Shown: piece after piece, positions 15,866-23,354 of the stretch
How positions within the stretch are numbered: position 1 is the first letter of the stretch
Layout of the letters: each line of letters opens with the position of its first letter
Assembly: GCA_018266735.1 (NCBI GenBank)
Contig: JAFDZT010000005.1
Location: 1-64,000 of the forward strand
Origin: Bacteroidota bacterium
GTDB taxonomy: Bacteria > Bacteroidota > Ignavibacteria > Kapaibacteriales > Kapaibacteriaceae
DNA length: 64,000 nt
Direction of reading: 5' to 3'
Program-made: the position numbers and the translations under genes
Notes under the pieces: model-generated
Database searches by the model: none
What the model was told of the DNA's origin: nothing
The model's input: the letters and a program-made list of their open reading frames with translations, nothing else

Positions 15866-18800
15866 TTACCTGTTGACCACGAGAGGCATCCATATAGCAC
15901 GTCCGTTGCTAACACAACGAACGAAGTACAGACCGTTCACAAGCTTGCTGCAGTCGGCCGTCCATGTGAGTACTCCGGTCTGCTGTGCAGACATGAGCGT
16001 GTTCCCTGCCAGGTCGAGAAGCTCCACTGTGAGCGATTCCTCGAGCAACGTGATCGTAACAACAGACGAGGCAGGATTCGGTGCTAGTCGTGGTTCTGTT
16101 GGGTTCGATTCGTGAACGGAAGTGACCGCCGTTGGGCGCGAGAATACAGCATAGGTTCCTTTCCCTTCGAAGGACGCCGACACCAGATCGCCCTCGGTAC
16201 TCGCAAACGACGGAAGTGGCTTCCACGTGGCCGAAGTCGCGTCCCACTTATGGACCACGGCGAATCGGCCTTTGTCTGCGGCATGCCAGGTGCGGATCTG
16301 CATCGACCGAATGCCGTCCATGGTTCCGTCCGACCCGATCGCGACGAGGTCGCTCAACAACTCGTCGGCCTCGTCGATGCCATTGAATGGCGGTGGCACG
16401 AATCCTTTGACGATGCACAACGTGGTGCCCGAGAGCTTGACGTTGCTCTCTTTGAAGAACTGCGCTTGTCCGTCGTGGGCCAGGATGTTTTCGGCGGCAT
16501 CGGTTTGCAGCGTTCGGCCGTAGATCGGCAGCTGTTGTTCTCCCTTCGTTGATGGGATCGAGACCACCATCTCTGTAGCATCACCATCTTGTTTGATGGT
16601 TCGTGTCTCCAACGTTTGCGTTGCATCTGCAATGTCGATGGTGGACGAAGAGGCAGCAGTCGTTCCAACGAAGAACAGTCTGCGCGATGTTACATCGGCC
16701 GTTTCCGTTGAGATGGCAAGCTCTTCTTCTTTCTGCGGATCCTCGCCACCCTTCGCCATCGACACGGCAGGGACAACGATCTCTCCGTTGTTCACACGGG
16801 CGATCGTGGAGGTGATGCGATCAAAGCCGCTACGACCGAACACCTTGACGATGTTGCCTGCACGCATACCAAGGACGCGCAACGTGCCGGTGTTCGACGT
16901 CTTGCCTTGATACAGCAGTTTGTTGCGCGTAGTGGCATTCTCCAACAGGTCGACGTCGATGTCGATCACTCCAATGCCGCCATTTGTCACATTCACGAGT
17001 CCGCTTCGTGCATTGGATGCAACGGTACGGTCGAGGATCTGCATCGGTGGCTGATAAAGACATGTTGCTTGATTACTAAGAATGTCGCGCGGACCAAGCA
17101 CGATGCTATCTCCAACTGCCAGAGTGCGATCAGCCGGACGCAAGATGCGTGCCCGAACTCGCGTTCCACCAATGGTCTCGGTGCGCGTGTAGGAGTCGCG
17201 ATACATCTCCCAGCATGGCTTGCGATGCGTTGTGAACTGGAACGTCGCAGAATACAGATCGCCACCACCGGTGGTCCAAACGGTCCGATCCGCCGAGAGC
17301 TCCGATGCCATGCGGCGAGTTTGCGCGGAATCTCGATCTCGGAAATAGTTGTAGTGCATCAGACCAAAGCACCGTCCTTGTCCAGTCATGTCGAGAAGCG
17401 GTTGATTGTTCCAGACAAGCCACGAGGCATACTCGTCCACAAATCCAAACACATGATGCCCGAGTTCATGCACGAGCGTAGTTACAACATCGGTCTTCAC
17501 AAGAGCGAGCCAATCAGGCAGTGCCGATCGGTTAAGGTTCCCGTCGCGATTGCCATAGTGCGCGCGTGGCATATAGGCAGCATGACCTAGCCATTGAAAC
17601 GCTCTGCCATAGTACAGTCCACCAAGCTGATTCACGTGCGGCCATACGGTGTTGCTCGTTTCGAAGGCAATGTCCTTTGCACCCCACGACTGCTTGGCGT
17701 CCGAGATTGCAATGCGTTCGATATAGGCTTGGCCATCGGTGATGTCGAGCAAGAAGTCGCTCGATAACCGCATCCATGAAGAGAGTGAATCGATGTACTC
17801 CTGATCTGCATCCCATTCAATGCCCACCATGAACCGAAAGCCGATCATCGTATGACCAAGCACCACGCGTTGGTTGCGAATGTCTTTGAGTTGTGGCAGT
17901 ATGAACGACCCATCGGTACCAAGCCTGCGGCTACGGATCGTTTGTACATAGAGCGTATCAAAGCCCGGTAGACGATCCACCTTGTCGGTGGTCTCGGTTT
18001 TCACGATCACTTCGAACTCCACGAGCGTGGTGGAGTCGACGTCGAGATCACCGAACGACGTTCGGATCCTTCCATCGGCTCCCACCGTACCGCTCTTGAT
18101 CAATCGCCGATCGTTGCACTCCACTGCATACATGCGATACGGAACGTTGGCAAGTAGGGTGGGTACATCGTCGGTAAGCTCCATATAGAACTCCACATCA
18201 CGACGTCGATTCTGCTCGATGATCGTTGCCACAGCACCGGATGTAAGAAGTGGACCGAGATCGCTAGCACCGGTCCATCTTCCTTCAATGAACCCCCCGG
18301 AGCCAATGCTACCGGAAGGTCTTGCAAGGTCGGCAAGGATGGAGGGATCGATGATGTCACCCGTGTTGAGATCCACAAGATCGATGTACGTGTCATGGCC
18401 GATCACGGCGATCGGATCTGTTGGGTGGATGTTGAGGAATCGCGCAGGCTTTCCTGTTTCGATATCGAGCAGTATGTCCCATGCCTTGGTGCCATCGTTC
18501 CAACGATAGAGGCGCGAAGCATCAAGCAACAATGGAATGCCATTGAAGAAGCCACCCTGCACCGGATCGATGGGCTTGCTTGCACTCTCCGTTACGTCAA
18601 GGCAGCTCTTGCCATCATACCATACCACCCTCCTACCCTTCTGTCCGCTTTGCACCACCACAAGTGCATCATCGAGCTTTGCGATGTTCACCACACTGCC
18701 GGTGAGTTCATTCGAACAAAGTCGCACGATCCGCTGTTGGGTGGCATTCACGGTGAACACGCCATTTGCAGCACCAACCACATAGACATTCTTCTCGCAC

Positions 18801-19168
18801 ACCACTGTCGTGGCAACCGAGAAGTACTCCATGCCTTGAACTTGATACCAGTCGGCTCCGCGGTTATAGGAGAACCACAGCGTTCCATCGTTCGCCACGG
18901 CCATGCAACTGGTTGCGCTGGCGGCAATGGAGGTGATGTGTTTGTCGATGATTGGCTTATTGCCGACCGTCCATTGCTGCGACTTCGTCTCGTACACGGC
19001 AACACCGGCCGTGGTGCCGACGAAGATGGATGAACCCTCGGTGTTCACGCAGGTGAGCGTGCCCACTCCCTTTGGAAGTGTGAGCTGATCGAAGGTGGCG
19101 GCAGGGAGCGTGTTCGCAAGGAACAGAAGAACTAGGCCGAGGCCGCATGAAAGTATTGCGCGCGTCAT
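15866..19168 (-). CDS. Large secreted zinc-metalloprotease-like protein with T9SS sorting domain
   Basis: Start is ATG 19168, with a GGAGG Shine-Dalgarno and a signal peptide (MTRAILSCGLGLVLLFLANT...). The open frame upstream is not coding. The product is about 1,100 aa. Residues 25-330 look like a WD/YVTN-type propeller (for example VANDGTLWFSYNRGADW). Near residues 565-578 is HELGHHVFGFVDEY, which fits HExxHxxxGxxDEY, the zinc-ligand motif of M64-like peptidases and of CLCA-type metalloproteases. Beta-sandwich regions follow, then a T9SS sorting domain in the last 80 residues (RLAPNPASSVVTITL). A surface or secreted peptidase is likely; the substrate is unknown. A 12-bp palindrome lies in the divergent gap upstream. 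Confidence 0.82.
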   Translation of the reverse strand: MTRAILSCGLGLVLLFLANTLPAATFDQLTLPKGVGTLTCVNTEGSSIFVGTTAGVAVYETKSQQWTVGNKPIIDKHITSIAASATSCMAVANDGTLWFSYNRGADWYQVQGMEYFSVATTVVCEKNVYVVGAANGVFTVNATQQRIVRLCSNELTGSVVNIAKLDDALVVVQSGQKGRRVVWYDGKSCLDVTESASKPIDPVQGGFFNGIPLLLDASRLYRWNDGTKAWDILLDIETGKPARFLNIHPTDPIAVIGHDTYIDLVDLNTGDIIDPSILADLARPSGSIGSGGFIEGRWTGASDLGPLLTSGAVATIIEQNRRRDVEFYMELTDDVPTLLANVPYRMYAVECNDRRLIKSGTVGADGRIRTSFGDLDVDSTTLVEFEVIVKTETTDKVDRLPGFDTLYVQTIRSRRLGTDGSFILPQLKDIRNQRVVLGHTMIGFRFMVGIEWDADQEYIDSLSSWMRLSSDFLLDITDGQAYIERIAISDAKQSWGAKDIAFETSNTVWPHVNQLGGLYYGRAFQWLGHAAYMPRAHYGNRDGNLNRSALPDWLALVKTDVVTTLVHELGHHVFGFVDEYASWLVWNNQPLLDMTGQGRCFGLMHYNYFRDRDSAQTRRMASELSADRTVWTTGGGDLYSATFQFTTHRKPCWEMYRDSYTRTETIGGTRVRARILRPADRTLAVGDSIVLGPRDILSNQATCLYQPPMQILDRTVASNARSGLVNVTNGGIGVIDIDVDLLENATTRNKLLYQGKTSNTGTLRVLGMRAGNIVKVFGRSGFDRITSTIARVNNGEIVVPAVSMAKGGEDPQKEEELAISTETADVTSRRLFFVGTTAASSSTIDIADATQTLETRTIKQDGDATEMVVSIPSTKGEQQLPIYGRTLQTDAAENILAHDGQAQFFKESNVKLSGTTLCIVKGFVPPPFNGIDEADELLSDLVAIGSDGTMDGIRSMQIRTWHAADKGRFAVVHKWDATSATWKPLPSFASTEGDLVSASFEGKGTYAVFSRPTAVTSVHESNPTEPRLAPNPASSVVTITLLEESLTVELLDLAGNTLMSAQQTGVLTWTADCSKLVNGLYFVRCVSNGRAIWMPLVVNR

Positions 19169-19205
19169 GATACCCTCCTCAAGGTGAAGCGTGAACATAC
19201 GAAAT

Positions 19206-19217
19206 TGACAATTGTCA
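19206..19217. promoter_or_regulatory. 12-bp perfect palindrome in a divergent intergenic region
   Basis: TGACAATTGTCA is a perfect palindrome, overlapped by a TTGACA hexamer and followed by another ATTGTC half. It sits between the divergent protease gene (start 19168) and the CoA-disulfide reductase gene (start 19253). It is a candidate operator for a dimeric regulator controlling one or both promoters. The function is inferred from symmetry and location only. Confidence 0.45.
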
Positions 19218-19252
19218 TTGTCGCCTCCGGCCCTCACCGCTAGTTTCTCTGC

Positions 19253-20971
19253 ATGAAAACGATCATCATTGGCGGAGTAGCGGGCGGAGCCTCGTGTGCG
19301 GCACGTCTGCGCAGGCTCGACGAATCGGCAGAGATCCTGATGGTGGAGCGCGGACCGTATGTGTCGTATGCCAACTGCGGTCTTCCATACCATATCGGCG
19401 GCGTGATCGAGCGCGAGTCAAGTCTGCTCGTGGCGAACGAGCGCACCTTCCGCGATCAGTTCGCCATCGACGTACGTACGAACTGCGAGGCCGTCGGCAT
19501 CTCGGCCGCAGATCGCACCGTGACGTTGCGGAACACACAAACGGGAGCAACGGAGACGTGCTCGTACGACAACCTCGTCCTCGCACCGGGCGCCGCGTCC
19601 GTGCATCCGCCGATCCCGGGCATCGACCTGCCGGGCATCTTTCACGTGCGCACCGTGCCGGATGCACGGGCAGTGCGCGAATGGATCGACCATGGCAATC
19701 CCTTCCTCGCCGGCATGCATCGCTACTCCGGCTTTCAGGCACGCAGGCGGAAACGCAAGGCCGTTGTCGTGGGTGGCGGGTTCATCGGACTTGAAGTGAT
19801 CGAGAATCTCGTCCGCGTAGGATTCGACGTGACGTTGATCGAGCGCCTCGATCAAGTGCTGCCTCCGCTCGACACCGAGCATGCACGCGTGATCGAAGAC
19901 CACTTACGCAAACATGGTGTGCATGTTGTGCTGAGCGATGCAGTGGCAGAGTTCGCACCATCGGAGACCGAGGCGATACGGGTGACAACAACGAGTGGCG
20001 ATGTCCATCTCGCAGATCTCGTCATCCTGGCCATGGGTGTCCGTCCCGACGTGACGCTTGCCCGCATGGCGGGCATCGAGATCGGAGCGCTGGGCGGCAT
20101 TCGCGTGGATGAGCAGATGCGAACGAGCGATCCCAACATCTTCGCCGTGGGAGACGCCGTGGAGGTGCGAGATCACGTCACAGGTGTATGGAGTTTGATG
20201 GCATTGGCAGGTCCGGCGAACCGACAAGGTCGCATCGCTGCCGATGTGATCGCAGGTCGCACCTCGAGATTCCGTGGCACGCAAGGCACCTCCATCATCG
20301 GTCTGTTCGGTGCTGTGATCGCATGGACGGGAGTAAGTGAGCGAACGCTACTGCGCTTGGGCGACACGGATCACGAGAAGATCTACATCTACCCCAACGA
20401 CCATGCAGGCTACTATCCGGGAGCGAAGCCGATCGCCATGAAGGTGATCTTCCGTCGGTCCGACGGACGATTGCTCGGCGCACAGGCACTTGGCAGTGAG
20501 AGCGTGGACAAGCGCATGAGCGTCCTTGCCGCCATGATCCAGATGCGAGCCACCGTATACGACCTTGAAGAAGCAGAACTGTGCTATGCACCGCAGTTCG
20601 GGAGTGCTAAGGATCCCGTGAACTTTGCCGGAATGGTGGCCGCCGATGTGCTTCGTGGTGATATGCCCATTCGACATTGGGATGTGAACACGCATGAGTT
20701 CATGCTCGATGTGCGCGAGCCCATCGAGATCGCTGTCGAGAGCATTCCCGATGCCGTGAACATCCCGCTCGGTCAGCTTCGAGCACGCCTCGACGAGCTG
20801 CCGCGCGATCGAACGATCCATGTGTTCTGCAGATCGGGTCAGCGTGCGTATTATGCAACACGCATACTGCTGCAGCACGGCTTCCAAGCCTTGAACATCT
20901 CGGGTGGTATGCTCTCGTTCGCACACAATCATCTGCTCGACGACGAACGCACTACCACCGAACTCACATGA
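19253..20971 (+). CDS. CoA-disulfide reductase / NAD(P)H oxidase with C-terminal rhodanese domain
   Basis: The 572-aa product is a flavoprotein disulfide reductase. An FAD Rossmann motif GGVAGGASCAARL stands at the N-terminus, the single redox Cys42 lies in YANCGLPY, an NAD(P) site VVVGGGFIGLEV lies near residue 175, and the FAD-binding IFAVGDAVEV follows. A rhodanese domain (about residues 480-560) carries the active Cys526 in VFCRSGQRAY. This fusion is the CoADR-RHD type, which reduces CoA disulfides, persulfides or polysulfide using NAD(P)H. A basic insert (about 15 residues, ARRRKRK) precedes the NAD domain. The stop overlaps the next gene in an ATGA junction, so the two are co-translated. 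Confidence 0.9.
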   Translation: MKTIIIGGVAGGASCAARLRRLDESAEILMVERGPYVSYANCGLPYHIGGVIERESSLLVANERTFRDQFAIDVRTNCEAVGISAADRTVTLRNTQTGATETCSYDNLVLAPGAASVHPPIPGIDLPGIFHVRTVPDARAVREWIDHGNPFLAGMHRYSGFQARRRKRKAVVVGGGFIGLEVIENLVRVGFDVTLIERLDQVLPPLDTEHARVIEDHLRKHGVHVVLSDAVAEFAPSETEAIRVTTTSGDVHLADLVILAMGVRPDVTLARMAGIEIGALGGIRVDEQMRTSDPNIFAVGDAVEVRDHVTGVWSLMALAGPANRQGRIAADVIAGRTSRFRGTQGTSIIGLFGAVIAWTGVSERTLLRLGDTDHEKIYIYPNDHAGYYPGAKPIAMKVIFRRSDGRLLGAQALGSESVDKRMSVLAAMIQMRATVYDLEEAELCYAPQFGSAKDPVNFAGMVAADVLRGDMPIRHWDVNTHEFMLDVREPIEIAVESIPDAVNIPLGQLRARLDELPRDRTIHVFCRSGQRAYYATRILLQHGFQALNISGGMLSFAHNHLLDDERTTTELT

Positions 20972-21489
20972 TCAAGCTCTTCAAGGTTGTCATTCGAGAA
21001 GCGCAGAAGCTTCTCCCCGTCACCACATACTTTCTCTTTTCGAACGAACTCCTCGCCCTCACGCAGCAAGTGATCGCAGGAGAGTATGGCATCTCCGTCA
21101 GCTCGTATTTCAAAGGACTGGTGATGGCCCTCGTGATCGCCAAGGTCATCCTTGTGGTCGACCTCCTGCCGTTCATGAACATCTTCAAGCACAAGGCCGC
21201 CATCTGGAACACGCTCTGGTCGGCCGCCATCTACACCGTGGCGTCGCTCTTGTTCCGCGTTGCCGAGGGAACCATCTCGGGTTGGTCGGCAACGGGTGAT
21301 CTTTCAGCCGGGTTCGCCCACTTCACCGCCGAGACGCCGTGGCCGCGCTTCTGGCTCGTACAGGCCTGGATCTTCCTGTTACTTGTGAACTACTGCCTCT
21401 TCCAAGAGGTGGGTTGGCGCATTGCGCCGCGTGGCTTGTTCGACATCGTGTTTCGTGATCCCGCACCGGATCAGATGCGGGATCGGTAG
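20968..21489 (+). CDS. Hypothetical multi-pass membrane protein
   Basis: The 173-aa product has about four hydrophobic segments (near residues 15-35, 45-70, 80-98 and 128-148). The start ATG overlaps the stop of the CoADR-rhodanese gene by four bases, so translation is coupled. I do not recognise the family. The context suggests a role tied to redox or sulfur handling, but nothing in the sequence shows it. It is followed by a 280-bp gap that contains a terminator-like hairpin. Confidence 0.75.
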   Translation: MIKLFKVVIREAQKLLPVTTYFLFSNELLALTQQVIAGEYGISVSSYFKGLVMALVIAKVILVVDLLPFMNIFKHKAAIWNTLWSAAIYTVASLLFRVAEGTISGWSATGDLSAGFAHFTAETPWPRFWLVQAWIFLLLVNYCLFQEVGWRIAPRGLFDIVFRDPAPDQMRDR

Positions 21490-21769
21490 TACAGTTTTGA
21501 TCGCCGTACAACTCTTCCGAAGCACCGTGAAGGATGGCGCGGGGCGTCTTCCGTGTATGCTCTAGCATGGAAAGGTTGTGAGGGAGGGAGAACATGATCG
21601 TCACATCTCTATGGGACAATGCCTAACGTCGGGCGAGTGTAACAGTCGCCCGATTTCTGTACACGGCGCGGCGTGCGATTTCGAGAAGTTGCAACCAGCG
21701 AGCGAAACGCGTGCCCGGTAGTGAATGGCACGTAGTACCGTGAGGGGGTTATCTATCGATCCTGAGCGT
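21490..21769. other. Intergenic region with a possible 10-codon mini-ORF and hairpin
   Basis: There is no long gene in this 280-bp gap. On the plus strand a strong Shine-Dalgarno-like run, GAGGGAGGGAG, precedes ATG 21594, which opens a 10-codon frame (MIVTSLWDNA, stop at 21626). Two bases later the hairpin at 21629-21653 begins. The arrangement resembles a leader peptide before a terminator, but no gene in the same direction follows closely. It could equally be the tail of the 20968 transcript. The rest has no feature I can support. Confidence 0.3.
21629..21653 (+). terminator. Probable intrinsic terminator after the CoADR operon
   Basis: TCGGGCGA and TCGCCCGA form an 8-bp GC-rich stem with a 9-base loop, followed by a short T-rich stretch (TTTCT). 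It is placed between the convergent CoADR-operon end and the SDR gene. The T-run is weak. Confidence 0.5.
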
Positions 21770-22468
21770 CTATGTCCTCAAGGTTGACATCCCTCCGTCC
21801 ACATGCATGATCTGTCCGGTGATCCAGCTTGCCCTATCCGACAGCAGGAACTCCGCCAGGTTCGCAATGTCCGCTGTTGTTCCGACCCTCTTCATCGGAT
21901 GCCGCAGACCGCCGGCTTCCCGCTTTTGGTCACTGTTGAGCAGGGACGCTGCTAACGGCGTGTCCGTCAGTGAAGGGGCAATACAGTTCACGCGGATCGT
22001 TGGTGCGAACTCTGCGGCCAACGCCCTCGTGAGTCCCTCGATCGCCCCTTTTGACGCTGCCACTTTGGAATGAAACGGCATACCCAGTTCTACCGCCACG
22101 GTGGAGAACAGCGTGATCGTGGCATTGGCACTGTTCAGAAGCTTCGGCAGGACGGCCTGTATCGTCTTGATCGCTCCGACAACTTGGAGTTCGTAGTCGG
22201 CCACAAAGTCCGTTGGAGAGATCCGTTTGAATGGCTTCAGGTCTATCGTTCCCGGACAGTAGACAAGTCCGGTGAGCGAGTCCGGAAGAAAGTCCAACGG
22301 CAACACCTCATCCAATACGTTCAGATGATGATAAGAGAGGTTCGGATGATCGGAATGCTCTGCACTGGTGTTGTAGGTGCCATACACATGCACTTCTGTT
22401 TCCGCGAGCGTATGTGCAAGTGCCTTTCCGATTCCGGACGATGCGCCAACGATGAGGTAGGATGACAT
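21770..22468 (-). CDS. Short-chain dehydrogenase/reductase-like protein lacking the catalytic tyrosine
   Basis: The 232-aa product has the SDR Rossmann fold: the cofactor loop GASSGIG at residues 8-14, a conserved Ser in TLFSTVAVE and the C-terminal WITGQIMHVDGG. At the active site the usual YxASK reads VAASK (in FHSKVAASKGAIEGL), so the proton-donating Tyr is replaced by Val while the Lys is kept. It may be a non-enzymatic, redox-sensing or differently acting SDR. The gene starts 14 bp after the end of a truncated photolyase-related gene. SDR genes are, to my recollection, common neighbours of that photolyase family in Bacteroidota. Confidence 0.85.
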   Translation of the reverse strand: MSSYLIVGASSGIGKALAHTLAETEVHVYGTYNTSAEHSDHPNLSYHHLNVLDEVLPLDFLPDSLTGLVYCPGTIDLKPFKRISPTDFVADYELQVVGAIKTIQAVLPKLLNSANATITLFSTVAVELGMPFHSKVAASKGAIEGLTRALAAEFAPTIRVNCIAPSLTDTPLAASLLNSDQKREAGGLRHPMKRVGTTADIANLAEFLLSDRASWITGQIMHVDGGMSTLRT

Positions 22469-22481
22469 AGGTGAACACGTT

Positions 22482-22784
22482 TCATTTCGTGGATGGATAC
22501 GTCAGCGTAATGATCGTTCTAGGATGGTGAGCGTTTGAGAAATCGATGTGCTGAAAATGGTCCCGCCAGCACAGTTTCTTGGCAAACGTTTCTATCTGCT
22601 CAATTCTGAATCCACGATCGAGGACACGTTGAAGGATCTGCTTCGTACTGATCATCCCCCGCGACACGTAGGGTGAGAGCCCGGTAACGGCACCATCGAT
22701 GTAATTCCGCGTCCGACCGTACTCTATCGGGTCGATGCATTCCAAACGCTCAAGAACATCTGCATAGCTCGTCGGGAATGTCAT
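22482..22784 (-). pseudogene. Truncated photolyase-related FAD-binding-domain protein (N-terminal remnant)
   Basis: The 100-aa frame reads like the first 85 residues of the photolyase/cryptochrome-related FAD-binding family (YGRTRNYIDGAVTGLSPYVSRG, then KKLCWRDHFQH). After WRDHFQH the match ends, 17 unrelated residues follow, and a stop is reached. The rest of the domain, several hundred residues in full-length relatives, is absent. The next gene starts 14 bp later, which points to an internal deletion joining the remnant to the SDR gene. A fragment this size cannot hold FAD, so a nonfunctional remnant is most likely. Recognition is from motif memory, not a search. Confidence 0.6.
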
Positions 22785-22786
22785 TG

Positions 22787-22843
22787 TTGTTCTCTCTAGG
22801 TTCTCATTCGCGTGTGCCGATCACACACAGAGACAGAGAACAA
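22787..22843. repeat. Imperfect inverted repeat upstream of the photolyase remnant
   Basis: TTGTTCTCT (22787-22795) pairs with AGAGAACAA (22835-22843), and inside it GTGTG pairs with CACAC. The long hairpin lies between two gene remnants on the minus strand. It has no T-run and no clear role; it could be a leftover transcription end or an operator. Confidence 0.35.
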
Positions 22844-22883
22844 GGAACGACCGTCATGGGGTTCCCGCAGAATCTTGACGTTG

Positions 22884-23179
22884 CTACCTCTGCGTTGGTG
22901 ACTTCAAACGCGTTTCGATCTCACGCAGCAGCAGTGGTAGTGGTATTGCTTCAATCGTCGCGTTCAGTGAGTACTTGTCGGTTCCTGTGTAGACAACCAA
23001 TGCTCTTCGCGGAGCGAGATCTTGGATGGCTTCGTAGAATCCTCGACGCGGTGTTGGCACAGAACTTCGTTTCACTTCGATGGCCCATTGTTCGCCGGTG
23101 TCGAACTGCAACAGGATATCCACTTCTACTCCTACTGACGTACGATAGAACCACGTCTGTACGTTCTTTGAATCGACAG
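22884..23179 (-). pseudogene. C-terminal remnant of an AAA ATPase with DUF4143 domain
   Basis: The frame reads TWFYRTSVGVEVDILLQF, then WAIEVKRSSVPTPRRGFYEA, and ends near EAIPLPLLLREIETRL. This is the C-terminal signature of the large archaeal/bacterial ATPases with a DUF4143 nuclease-like domain (EVD...EVKR core). The family is normally about 380-420 aa, so about three quarters is missing. The only possible starts are internal (GTG 23123), and an in-frame TGA lies just upstream near 23205. Recognisable homology stops about 20 bp from the left copy of the 173-bp repeat that begins at 23180. The simplest reading is that the gene was cut by insertion of the flanking element. Confidence 0.65.
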
Positions 23180-23352
23180 TGGAGATCTCGCGTTGTGTGA
23201 CTACTCATTACCGCACACGGGTGACCACTTGATATTGCATTCCAACGCAGAGGCAACTGCAATCTAGTATTGTGCTTAGACAAGTCGGGCTTTACATTGT
23301 CCCGTGATCAGTTGCGTGCGGAATGACGTGGTCGACGTGAGCGGAATCTCCA
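23180..23352 (+). mobile_element. 173-bp MITE-like repeat, left copy flanking the ABC-3C operon
   Basis: This 173-bp unit is repeated in inverted orientation at 26584-26756. By hand alignment about 150 of 173 positions match, without a gap. The unit begins TGGAGATCTCGCG and ends GCGGAATCTCCA, so it carries its own imperfect terminal inverted repeats (consensus TGGAGATYYCGC). It has no coding capacity. The inner edge lies 2 bp from the stop codon of the ABC-3C ATPase gene. I see no obvious target-site duplication. The unit and the neighbouring array resemble the repeated end motifs of IS21-type elements, but the family is an inference. Confidence 0.8.
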
Positions 23353-23354
23353 AT

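Noticed and set aside
20904-21299. Plus-strand frame overlapping the end of the CoADR gene and the small membrane gene
   Set aside because: It is another-frame shadow of two genes that share an ATGA junction.
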